Part shown: positions 51,063 to 59,634 of the stretch, one piece after another
Layout of the letters: the number at the start of each line of letters is the position of its first letter
How positions within the stretch are numbered: the first letter of the stretch is position 1
Assembly (NCBI GenBank): GCA_963851085.1
Contig: CAWKNX010000016.1
Location: 248,001 to 312,000, forward strand
Length of the DNA: 64,000 nucleotides
Source: DATFVJ01 sp963851085
GTDB taxonomy: Bacteria; Actinomycetota; Actinomycetes; Streptosporangiales; Streptosporangiaceae
Reading direction: 5' to 3'
Program-made: the position numbers and the translations under genes
Notes under the pieces: model-generated
Told to the model about the DNA's origin: nothing
Databases searched by the model: none
What the model saw: only the letters and a program-made list of their open reading frames with translations

Positions 51063-52685
51063 ATGCGTTGCCCAGTGTGCAATCATGACAACCCACCCGA
51101 TTACCGTTTCTGCGGCTCCTGCGGGCGATCAGCAGCAGAATCCATGGTAGCCGTGCGCCTTGGTACGGCTGAAGCGGACAATTCGCTTGCTACCAGCTTA
51201 GCGGCCGATGCGATCCCGCGGCAAGCCGGGACTTTGCCGCCGCACGATCAGGAAAGCCCGGCAAGGAAGGTCAGAGTCAGTGGCCCTGATCGCGAGGTCA
51301 CGCGCTATCTGTGCGCCGCTGTGAATATTAGTGAAAATCTGGCACGAGACGCCATAGAGCAGGTGCTCGAAGAGCAGAACCGGGCAATCGCAATAACACC
51401 TACCACGGACCTTGTCGCCGTGCTTAAGTACGCTCTGCGAGCCAATCGCCGCCGCCTGTTCCGCGACAGCTGGCTTTTCTTCATCCTCTGCGCGCTTGTC
51501 GCCGTGGCCATCTTCTCCGGCCATATCCCGCTGGCTGGCCTGGTTCTTATCGCACTGCTTGTGGGGGCATGGCTGACCGTCTTCATCGAGCGCTATGTCC
51601 GTTACTTCGGCCCGGCGGCGGCAGGGCTGCGCCCGGGAAAGTTCGACCCCGCCGGTGCGCCCGCACCTGTGCACGACCTCTTCGCCGAGCGGCAGCTTGC
51701 CCGGATCGAGCATGTGAGCAAGACGGGCAACGTCACGGTGTACAGCGCGTTCCAGCCGTTCGTCGGGTACGGGAACGTCTACTCGAGCTGGTCGTTCACT
51801 GTCGATGTCACCCGGGGCAGGCACGGCGCGGAGCCGACCCCGTTCAACGTGCAGGAGGTCTACGACCACGTGAAGGCGCGCCTCGGCGAACTGGATCTCC
51901 CACGCCTCGAGGTGACCAACAGGCTCTTCGTGAATGGCCAGGACATCTACGGTGACCCCCGGTTTCTTCCCGACCCTGATAGCCGTCCCGTGACGCAGGT
52001 CGACGACACGCTGCTCCGGGAGCTTATGAGCGTGCCAGAAGAGCGCGCCCGACCGTATCTTACCGTCGGCATGGCGGGATGGCAGGGCGATCTCGTCGTG
52101 ACCATGTTCGTCCGATTCCTGATGTCGCGCAACTACCTCTTTGTGGAAGCCGCCCACACCGCGGTGCCGCCACTGCGCGCCGAATTCAGGGAAATAGACA
52201 TGCTGGACACCGGGCCGACTGGCAAGCAGTTCTTCAGGCTCGCGGGCGGGTCCCTGAAAAGTACCATTCCCCGGCTGTTCGGCAGTATACCTGGAATCTT
52301 CCATGGGCTACTGCAGGATAACAGACGTAGCAGGAAGCAACATCCCGTCGGCCGAGTGTTCGACTACGGATCTCTGTTCAGTATCCGCCAGGCGGTGGCT
52401 GACACCAAGTGGCAACGATACTTCCAGAAATTGGACGGAGAGCAATATACGAAGGTGGTCGAGAAGCGCCTCTTCAATTCGCTCGCGGATTTCCTAATCG
52501 ATCACGACGTGGATGCGTCCGAATTGATGAGCCGCGGGGAGACCATCATCAACAACGGAGTGATGATCAGCGGCAGGGCGCGCGTCGAGGGAAGCCAGAT
52601 CGCAGGTGGCCAAGGCCGCGTCAGCGCCGTGATCGCACGGGTCAGCGGCCAGCAAGGCGCAAGCTCGGATGGAGGAAGCTCATGA
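51063..52685 (+). CDS. zinc-ribbon, two-TM protein with C-terminal Gly/Val motif (cassette gene 1)
   Basis: 540 residues from the ATG at 51063, with GGAGG eight bases upstream. A zinc ribbon (Cys3, Cys6, Cys17, Cys20) is followed by a helical segment, two transmembrane helices at about 136-152 and 156-176, and a long soluble domain with VYSAFQPFVGYGNVYSSWSF, LEVTNRLFVNGQDIYG and GWQGDLVVTMFVRFLMSRNY. I recall similar proteins in actinobacteria as uncharacterised. Residues 497-516 (NNGVMISGRARVEGSQIAGG) repeat the start of the next gene's product. The stop overlaps the next start (ATGA). No function is known. Confidence 0.82.
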   Translation: MRCPVCNHDNPPDYRFCGSCGRSAAESMVAVRLGTAEADNSLATSLAADAIPRQAGTLPPHDQESPARKVRVSGPDREVTRYLCAAVNISENLARDAIEQVLEEQNRAIAITPTTDLVAVLKYALRANRRRLFRDSWLFFILCALVAVAIFSGHIPLAGLVLIALLVGAWLTVFIERYVRYFGPAAAGLRPGKFDPAGAPAPVHDLFAERQLARIEHVSKTGNVTVYSAFQPFVGYGNVYSSWSFTVDVTRGRHGAEPTPFNVQEVYDHVKARLGELDLPRLEVTNRLFVNGQDIYGDPRFLPDPDSRPVTQVDDTLLRELMSVPEERARPYLTVGMAGWQGDLVVTMFVRFLMSRNYLFVEAAHTAVPPLRAEFREIDMLDTGPTGKQFFRLAGGSLKSTIPRLFGSIPGIFHGLLQDNRRSRKQHPVGRVFDYGSLFSIRQAVADTKWQRYFQKLDGEQYTKVVEKRLFNSLADFLIDHDVDASELMSRGETIINNGVMISGRARVEGSQIAGGQGRVSAVIARVSGQQGASSDGGSS

Positions 52686-53065
52686 CGCAAGGACAGCCGA
52701 ACCAGGGCGTCCAGATCAGCGGGTCAGCTCAGGTGAACGCCTCGCAGATCGCCGGCGGGTCGGGTGCCCGGGTCGAGGCACGAAACATCCAGTTCAGCAG
52801 TTCGTCAGCGCCGATGGACCTGGGCGAACTGAGAACCGCTCTGACGGCGATAGTCGAGCAACTGCGCGCGCGCCCACCCGGATTGGACGATGCGGCGGCG
52901 CTGACAGTCATCGCGGAATCGGCACAGCGAGAGGCGGACAAGGCTACGCCGAGCAAACGGGCGCTTTCCGGCCTCCTCGACGCACTTCTCGCAGGCGTCG
53001 GCAAGGTGGCGACGCTCGCCGGCGCCGTGGAGGCCATCCAGCACGCGGTCAGCGTCCTGCTGTAG
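52682..53065 (+). CDS. small protein sharing the Gly/Val motif (cassette gene 2)
   Basis: 127 residues, coupled to the previous gene. Residues 7-26, NQGVQISGSAQVNASQIAGG, match residues 497-516 of the upstream protein at 14 of 20 positions although the DNA has diverged. A Ser-rich linker then leads to a helical domain (LGELRTALTAIVEQLRARPP, LSGLLDALLAGVGKVATLAG). This layout recalls short motif plus helical adaptor domains found next to receptors in bacterial conflict systems, but no family is recognised with confidence. Confidence 0.8.
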   Translation: MTQGQPNQGVQISGSAQVNASQIAGGSGARVEARNIQFSSSSAPMDLGELRTALTAIVEQLRARPPGLDDAAALTVIAESAQREADKATPSKRALSGLLDALLAGVGKVATLAGAVEAIQHAVSVLL

Positions 53066-53138
53066 GGCGGCTCTGCCGGCAGGCCGGCGCTGCTTGCGGC
53101 GGCTACCGCCGCAAATGAACGCGAGAGGCAGAACACCA

Positions 53139-53945
53139 ATGACGCGCCGATGCCCCTACTGCGGCCAGTCACTGCCCGCGGAAGCGATCCGCTTCTGCGT
53201 CGGTTGCGGACACGTTATCCCGCAGGAATCCGACCTTGAGCCCACCGCGACGCGGATCGCGGCGGACGGCCCACCGCCAGAGCAAAGCCCGCACGCCAGC
53301 GGGCGCCACCGGTCACCGAGCCGCGGATGGATCGTCGCGATCACGGCGCTCGTCGTCCTCGCCGCCGGGGGCTCGGCGGCCTTCGCTGTGCTCCACAGCA
53401 ATCGCGGCCGCGGCGTTCCCGGACGGATAACGACGCCTGGACGGACGCACGGCCAGACGCCCGCGGGCAGTGCCACGCCCGCGGCGAACTCGGAACAGGC
53501 CGAGCTTGCGCAAGTCACGCCACTGGTCCAGCAGAGCGTCCCGGCACGTAGCGAGGTAGTCAAGGCCACACAGCAGGTCGGTGCGTGCACGATGACGCCG
53601 TCGGACGGGGTCAGCCTCATGACTCAGGCAATCGGCCAGCGGCAGGCAATCATGGGCAGCATCGACTCACTTTCTGTCGACGCAATCCCTGGTGGCCAGG
53701 AGATGATCGCAGACCTTAAACAGGCTACTCAGCAGTCAATAGCAGCGGATCAGGGCTTCATGGGCTGGATTCAGGACATCCAGAACGCGCCGGCCTGCCC
53801 GATCGACACGTCGCAGGACAGCTCCTACCAGGCCGGCCTGCAGGCATCCCTTCAGGCGATGCAGGCCAAGGAAGGTTTTCTTGCGATATGGAACCCACTC
53901 GCGAGTGAATTTGGCCAGCCGACCTTTACCGCCAATGAAATCTGA
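53139..53945 (+). CDS. zinc-ribbon, single-TM extracytoplasmic protein (cassette gene 3)
   Basis: 268 residues from the ATG at 53139 (GAGAGG upstream). A zinc ribbon (CPYCGQSLP, then FCVGCGHVI) is followed by a polar linker, one transmembrane helix (GWIVAITALVVLAAGGSAAF) and an outer domain with two cysteines (GACTMTPSD, NAPACPIDTS) and Gln-rich helices. It shares the zinc-ribbon plus membrane plan with cassette gene 1 and follows gene 2 by 73 bp. The role is unknown. Confidence 0.78.
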   Translation: MTRRCPYCGQSLPAEAIRFCVGCGHVIPQESDLEPTATRIAADGPPPEQSPHASGRHRSPSRGWIVAITALVVLAAGGSAAFAVLHSNRGRGVPGRITTPGRTHGQTPAGSATPAANSEQAELAQVTPLVQQSVPARSEVVKATQQVGACTMTPSDGVSLMTQAIGQRQAIMGSIDSLSVDAIPGGQEMIADLKQATQQSIAADQGFMGWIQDIQNAPACPIDTSQDSSYQAGLQASLQAMQAKEGFLAIWNPLASEFGQPTFTANEI

Positions 53946-53986
53946 TTCTGTGGCGGCGAGCCGCACGTGCGCCCCGGGAGCAACAG

Positions 53987-54823
53987 TCACCGCGACCTAC
54001 TCGCGGCGCCAGCACGCATCAGGCTGTGGCAGGCGATCGCGGCGGCGCCGACCACGTTGAGTGAGTCCACGCCCAACGCCATCGCCTGCGGGCTCATCCG
54101 GATGCAGACGGCCTCGTCCGCCTCGTGCAGCCAGCGAGAGGAGAGCCCGTCGCCTTCCGTGCCGAGCAGGAGCGCGACCCGGTCCACCACAGGCACGCTG
54201 TCCAACGGGACGGCCGCCTGATCTGGGGTCAGGGCAAGCAGCCGGAATCCCTCCCCGCGAAGCGCGGCAAGGCCGCCGTGCCAATCGGTCATGCGCGCGT
54301 ACGGGATGACCAGGACCGCACCCATCGAGACCTTCACCGCGCGGCGGTACAGCGGATCGGCACATCTGGGTGACAAGATCACCGCATCGACGCCCATCGC
54401 CGCCGCACACCTGAAGATCCCCCCGACGTTTCCATGGTCGACAAGATCTTCAAGTACCACGATACGGCGGGCGTCCCTCGTCAGGTCGGCCACGCCCGGC
54501 AGCGGCAACCGCAGGCACGATGCGAGCGCGCCGCGGTGCACGGCGAATCCGGTCAGCCGCTGCGCGACCTGGTCGCTGACGACGTAGGCCGGTGCCGCAC
54601 AGCCGTCGAGCAGGTCCGTGAGCCCGGCGAGATGCTGGCTGGTCAGCAGCAGTGACCGCAGCGGATACCCGGCAGCCATGGCACGTCTGATCACCTTCGC
54701 GCCCTCGGCCACGAACAGGCCGTGCTCGGCCTCGAGGCTCCGCCGCAGGTTGACGTCGCGCAGCCGCACGTAGTCGGCGAGCCGCTCGTCGTCAGGATCG
54801 GCCACGCGGATGATTCGTGCCAC
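53987..54823 (-). CDS. TrmH/SpoU-family RNA 2'-O-methyltransferase
   Basis: 278 residues from the GTG at 54823; the frame is open for 50 further codons but relatives begin at VARIIRVADPDDERLADYV. An N-terminal substrate domain (LRRSLEAEHGLFVAEGAKVI) precedes the SPOUT knot: LEDLVDHGNVGGIFRCAAAM, LLLGTEGDGLS and LGVDSLNVVGAAAIACH. It methylates a ribose in rRNA or tRNA; the site is unknown. Confidence 0.93.
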   Translation of the reverse strand: MARIIRVADPDDERLADYVRLRDVNLRRSLEAEHGLFVAEGAKVIRRAMAAGYPLRSLLLTSQHLAGLTDLLDGCAAPAYVVSDQVAQRLTGFAVHRGALASCLRLPLPGVADLTRDARRIVVLEDLVDHGNVGGIFRCAAAMGVDAVILSPRCADPLYRRAVKVSMGAVLVIPYARMTDWHGGLAALRGEGFRLLALTPDQAAVPLDSVPVVDRVALLLGTEGDGLSSRWLHEADEAVCIRMSPQAMALGVDSLNVVGAAAIACHSLMRAGAASRSR

Positions 54824-55068
54824 CAGGTAAGTCTGACCGCCCGAATGCGGCGATCGCTCATCCGGCCGGCCCGGACATCGCCCACCCGGCCGCCAAACCA
54901 GGCTGCCGGGCGGCCCGCCATCGCCGCGCCCGGCCATCTGGCGGCGCATTGAGTCAGCCAATGTCCGCAACAATTACAGAAAGGCAAGTTGTCCGTGCTC
55001 GTCCGCGGCTGAGGGGGGTAGAGTTCACGCCCCGGATCCACCTTGCGCGGCCGCGAGCGAGGCATGCC

Positions 55069-56827
55069 ATGCGAGAAGACGACCTGCCCCACTTCCATCC
55101 CCGCCACCCGAGGCGCGCCAGGCGCAGCGGCGGCGGATGGATATTTGGCATGGTCGCGGCGGCGGTCGCCATCGCCCTCGTGCTGGTGATCGGCGTGCGG
55201 GCCGTCCTGGTCCGCGCGCTTTGCGAGCAAGGCCCGGTCCGGCTGCACGTCGCGGCCTCCCTGGACATCGCACCGGCGGCGCAGCAGATCGGCCAGTACT
55301 TCAACGACCTCAACCGCGACGTGGCTGGCCACTGCGCCCAGGTCGAGGTCACCGAGGATTCTCCGGGCGCCGTCGCGGCCGAGCTGTCGGGAATGGGCAC
55401 GATCGCCGGTGAGGCACCTGTCGACGCGTGGGTGCCCGATTCAAGCCTGTGGGTCGACATCGTCCGCAACTCCGCTCGGGGCGCGGCCGGCGTCCGGCCG
55501 ACAGGTATCTCGGTCGCACGGTCTCCGCTCGTCATCACGACGCCACAGATCGTCGCGGGCACCGTCAATCGCGCATCCCGGCACGTCGGCTGGAAGACGC
55601 TCTTCCCGCAGTCGCTCGGCGGACCCTCGGCCTCGCTGCACATGCAGGTACAGCTTCCAGATCCGGCGCACAACGCCGCCGGGCTCGCCGCGCTCGTCGA
55701 GGTCCGCCGATTGCTCGGCGACCAGCCGAAGGCGCGCGACGAGTTCACCAACTTCGTTCACAACGTCCTGCCCAGCGCGTCCTTCGACGACCCGCAGGCG
55801 CTCTCGGCCCTGTCCGCGCTCGCCGAGCCACCCTGGCAGGCGCGCCCTGTCACCGTCACCAGCGAGCAGGCTGTCGAGGCCTTCAACAACACCCATCCAG
55901 ACCGGCAGCTCATCGCCTACTACCCGGCGCAGGAGTACGACCTCGACTACCCCTTCGCGCTCGCCACGTCGTCGCCGCTGAAGGTCCAGGCGGCGCAGCA
56001 GTTTGAACAGGTGCTGCGGTCGAGTTTCACCGCCACGAATGTCCGTGGCAACGGATTCCGTTCTGCGAGCGGACAGACCGGCCAGGCAGGCAGCCAGTTC
56101 GGCATCGTCGGCGATCCGCAGCCGGCCGTCGCTCTGGCGGCACCCGGTGAGGCGAGCACCGCACTGCAGGCGTGGAGCCCGGCTCAGCCTCGGCTCACGC
56201 GACCTCGTGCTTGACGATGTATCGGGGGCGATGGGCCAGCCGCTCGGTTCCTCAGGCCAGACCCGTCTCGGCGTTCTTCAGGCGGCGGCCAGCGTCGGGC
56301 TCGCGCTGTTCCCCGACAGCACCCAGATGGGGGTCTGGGAGTACTCCTACCGGATGAACGGGTTACTGCCCTACCGGGTGATGGTCCCGGTGGGACCGTT
56401 GCCCGCCCAGCTCGGGCTGATCACCCGGCGGCAGCAATTGCAGGAGATCACGACAATACTCGCGCCGCGGCCAGGCGTGCCTGCGGCGATGTACGAGTCG
56501 ATCCTCGCCGCGTTCCGCTCCATGACCGCCCGCTATCAGCCCGGTCACGTGAACGTCGTGATCGTTCTCGGCTCCGGCACCAACACCGCGGGCGGCATGC
56601 CGCTGAGCCAGCTTCTCGCCAGCCTGCGCAAGGCCTATGACCCGCGGCGGCCTGTCGAGATCATCACGGTGTCCGCGGGGACCGACGCCAACGTGACCGC
56701 GCTTGCGCAGATCACCGCGATCTCGCACGGGGCGTCCTACACCGTGCAGCAGCCGTCCGACATGGCCCAGGTGTTCTTCGACGCCCTGGCCCGCCGCATC
56801 TGCACGCCCAACTGCGCGGGTGGTTAG
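55069..56827 (+). pseudogene. solute-binding/vWA membrane protein, frameshifted
   Basis: From the ATG at 55069: basic N-terminus, one transmembrane helix (GMVAAAVAIALVLVIGVRAV), then a solute-binding-protein-like domain (LHVAASLDIAPAAQQIGQYF, LIAYYPAQEYDLDYPFALAT). Near 56188 the frame ends in junk; dropping one C from CAGCCTCGG gives LQAWSPAQLGSRDLVLDDVS and the von Willebrand A domain in the other frame, to the stop at 56827. The metal-site motif is DVSGAMG, with Ala in place of the second Ser of DxSxS. Such proteins accompany tellurite-like or MoxR systems; none is here. Confidence 0.78.
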
Positions 56828-56850
56828 CGCCGCTCCGTGGGTCCGGCACA

Positions 56851-56906
56851 GCGGGCCCGGCGGAGCGGGCCCGGCGGAGCGGGCCCGGCGGAGCGGGCCC
56901 GGCGGA
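56851..56906. repeat. 14-bp tandem repeat
   Basis: GCGGGCCCGGCGGA four times, directly after the vWA gene. Intergenic between convergent genes. Confidence 0.88.
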
Positions 56907-56980
56907 GTTCGCCAGAAAAATCATCGGAAACTCGCACCAGACGTGTGAACCACCAAGCGCCACGGTGCGTCATTTTGAGT

Positions 56981-57011
56981 GAGGCCCGGCGGGAGCGGGG
57001 CGCCGGGCCTC
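56981..57011. terminator. bidirectional hairpin between convergent genes
   Basis: GAGGCCCGGC and GCCGGGCCTC, a perfect 10-bp stem with 11-base loop, followed by a pyrimidine-rich stretch (GTCACTCTTCTTGC) on the plus strand. Ends the vWA gene and the phosphotransferase gene. Nothing else is seen in 56828-57136. Confidence 0.75.
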
Positions 57012-57136
57012 GTCACTCTTCTTGCACTCGGACCTGACTGCGCGCCGCCGACGGCCCGGTCTTGGATCCGCCGGCCGCTGTTCCGGCTGCCCGCCAAGGC
57101 CCATGACGCTATCGGCCCAGCTCGCTCATGACAGTG

Positions 57137-58295
57137 TCAGCCCAGCTCATCGAGCATCCGGTGAGCCCGGCCGATGAGCACGGGCACGCCGCTGCCCGCT
57201 CGATCGAATCCCTCACCTACGGTCTTGTTCTGCAGGAATCTGGCGTGAATGCCCTCGAGCACGACAGCGAGCTTGAAGCAGCCGAACGCCACGTAGTACC
57301 CGATCGCAGAGACGTCGCGCCCGGTCAGTTCGGCGTAGCGGCCCGCGAATCCCGCGCTGCTGAGGAACCCGGGCCGCGACGTGACCGCTCCGGCCAGCTC
57401 CATCCCGAGCCGTTCGGTGTCACCGGGATCGGTCCAGTAGGAGAGCGTGAGCCCCAGGTCGGCGAGCGGATCCCCGAGCGTTGACATCTCCCAGTCCACC
57501 ACCGCCGCCACCTGCGGCCGCGGCTCCAGCCTGATGAGGAGATTGTCGAGCCGGAAATCACCGTGCACGAGGGTGCCCTCCCCGGCCTCTGGCAGCCGCT
57601 GCGCAAGCCGGGTGACCAGCCGGGTGAATTCGGGAAGCTCACGGGTCGCGGACAGCTCCCACTGCCGCTGCCAGCGCTTGAGCTGCCGGGCGAGATACCC
57701 GTCCGGTTTCCCGAAACCGGCGAGCCCGACGGCGTCGACATCCACCTGGTGAATCGCGGCCAGGGTCTCGGCCAGGCATTCCGATATCTGGCTGGCCTGC
57801 AGCGGGGTGATCTTCTCCCCGTCCTTCTGCGTGCGAAGGACCAGCCCGTCCACGTACTGCATGACGTAGAACGGTGCCCCGATGACGTCCTCGTCTGGGC
57901 ACAGAGCGACCGGGGTGGGGACAGGTACGAGGGTGGCGCTCAGTGCCGACAGGACGCGGAACTCACGGCTCATGTCGTGGGCGGTCGGGAGCACATGCCC
58001 GAGCGGCGGGCGCCGCAGGACCAACCGGCCCGGATGCTCGCCGTCGTGCGGAGCGCCCGCACCGCCACGTGTCACGGGCTCGTCACCGTCCAGTCCGTGA
58101 CCGCCAGCCGCATCCAGTCCGTGACCGCCAGCCGGATCCGGCGCCGAAATCGAGCCGGTAGGTCAGATTCGACCGCCCGCCCGCGATCAGTTCGATCCCG
58201 CGCAGCCGGGCCGCGCCCCGCACACCATTCGCGGCGAGCCACCCGATCAGCCGGCCCGGGTCGCCGATGCCTGGTACGCCGTCGTTGATCGTCAT
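57137..58295 (-). pseudogene. aminoglycoside-phosphotransferase-fold protein, frameshifted
   Basis: The ATG at 58295 (AAGGG five bases upstream) begins TINDGVPGIGDPGRLIGWLA and RSNLTYRLDF; near 58143 the frame must change to read the rest: FYVMQYVDGLVLRTQKDGEK, TLVHGDFRLDNLLIRLEP (Brenner motif) and VVDWEMSTLGDPLADLGLTL. Next to the break a 24-bp unit (58091-58138) is duplicated in tandem. Relatives are choline-kinase-like and often lie beside acyl-CoA dehydrogenases. Read with one base change it would make about 385 residues. Confidence 0.8.
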
Positions 58296-58447
58296 GACCA
58301 CCCTTCGAACTCCTCGTAAGCTTCTCAACAGTTTCTACACAGGTACACCGGCCACGACTATGGACTAACGCGCCGCCCTGACGTAGGTAAGGGACAGGGC
58401 CATCGACGTCCCTTGTCCTCTTAACCATCTCGTAGAGGGGGAGAACT

Positions 58448-59182
58448 TTGGGCGACGCATGGATGCCGGGCGCCGGGCGCCTCCAGGCCAGTGCTGATGG
58501 GGGAGAGCTACGAGGCGGCGCACCACGCGTCGTCTGGCAGACGCTCGAAACCGATCCGCGCCTGGTTTCCGCGCGGTCCGCGGCACAGTGCCTCGACCAG
58601 CTTGGCCGTGCCCCCCATCTGGTATGGAATCCGCTGAGCGGTGAGATCGTCCAGCTGGTGCCCGCGCTGCGAGCGGGCCGCTCGCTCGGCGGTCCCGACT
58701 GCCTGATCAGCGCGGGCGCCTTCTGCCCGGGCGAGGCCCCCGGAGTCAACAGGGAAGGGCGGCTGTGCGTGCAGATCGCCGTCGTCAGCTTCGCGGCTGA
58801 GCCGTTCACCGCGGGCCCGATGACCGACCTGGAACGCATCGTCTGGTGGCTTGACACCTGGCGCATACCGCGCTCGTGGCCAGCGGGCCCGCCCGCGGCA
58901 CTCCCGCACGCGCACCGCAGGCCGCGCAGCCGCCGGCTGTGGGCGCTCGGCGGCCACCTCGGCAGTTCCCAGGTGCCCGGATGCGTCGCGACCGGTCCTG
59001 GCGGGATTCAGATCGAACGCCTCACCGACCCCGCGACGATACCGGCCATCGGAGTACCCCGGCGGACCAGGGAAGTTACCTTGCCACGCAGGGAGAAGAC
59101 AGCCGCGCGCGGCGTTGGCCCCATCAAGTTCCGCCATCACCAGCAGGAAGGCAGCGAGGCCCAGCTCACGACCGCGGGCTGA
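58448..59182 (+). CDS. amidase_2/PGRP-like protein
   Basis: 244 residues from a TTG at 58448, preceded by GAGGGGG; an ATG at 58463 is an alternative. VVWQTLETDPRLVSARSAAQ, APHLVWNPLSGEIVQLVPAL, VNREGRLCVQIAVVSFAAEP and LGGHLGSSQVPGC resemble N-acetylmuramoyl-L-alanine amidase domains, but the first zinc His position reads Gln (VWQT), so it may be non-catalytic and bind peptidoglycan. No signal peptide is apparent. Confidence 0.65.
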   Translation: MGDAWMPGAGRLQASADGGELRGGAPRVVWQTLETDPRLVSARSAAQCLDQLGRAPHLVWNPLSGEIVQLVPALRAGRSLGGPDCLISAGAFCPGEAPGVNREGRLCVQIAVVSFAAEPFTAGPMTDLERIVWWLDTWRIPRSWPAGPPAALPHAHRRPRSRRLWALGGHLGSSQVPGCVATGPGGIQIERLTDPATIPAIGVPRRTREVTLPRREKTAARGVGPIKFRHHQQEGSEAQLTTAG

Positions 59183-59221
59183 GCGGTCTGAGCGCCCCTG
59201 GACCGTGGACACGGCAATGAT

Positions 59222-59595
59222 CCTTAACGGCTGCCGCATGGCGCGCCGTCCAGGCGCCTGCGGGGGTTCCAGGGGGTCGCTCCCCTGGGCTGGCACAGTC
59301 TGAACGGCTGCCGCATGGCGCGCCGCCCAGGCGCCTGCGGGGGTTCCAGGCGGTCGCTCCCCTGGGCTGGCACAGTCTGAACGGCTGCCGCATGGCGCGC
59401 CGCCCAGGCGCCTGCGGGGGTTCCAGGCGGTCGCTCCCCTGGGCTGGCACAGTCTGAACGGCTGCCGCATGGCGCGCCGCCCAGGCGCCTGCGGAGGTTC
59501 CAGGCGGTCGCTCCCCTGGGCTGGCACAGTCTGAACGGCTGCCGCATGGCGCGCCGCCCAGGCGCCTGCGGAGGTTCCAGGCGGTCGGGGTCCGG
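59222..59595. repeat. tandem array, five copies of a 77-bp unit
   Basis: AACGGCTGCCGCATGGCGCG recurs at 59226, 59303, 59380, 59457 and 59534; the last unit is incomplete. The first unit begins CCTTAACGGCTGCCGC, exactly as in the 12.4-kb array, while later ones have GTCTGAACGG. Each unit carries a CCAGGsGGTCGCTCCCCTGG-type hairpin. Sits between the amidase-like gene and the 3' end of the MocR gene. Confidence 0.92.
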
Positions 59596-59634
59596 GCGCC
59601 CCCGGGGCGGCGCTGTGCCCCCTGGCCCGCTCCA

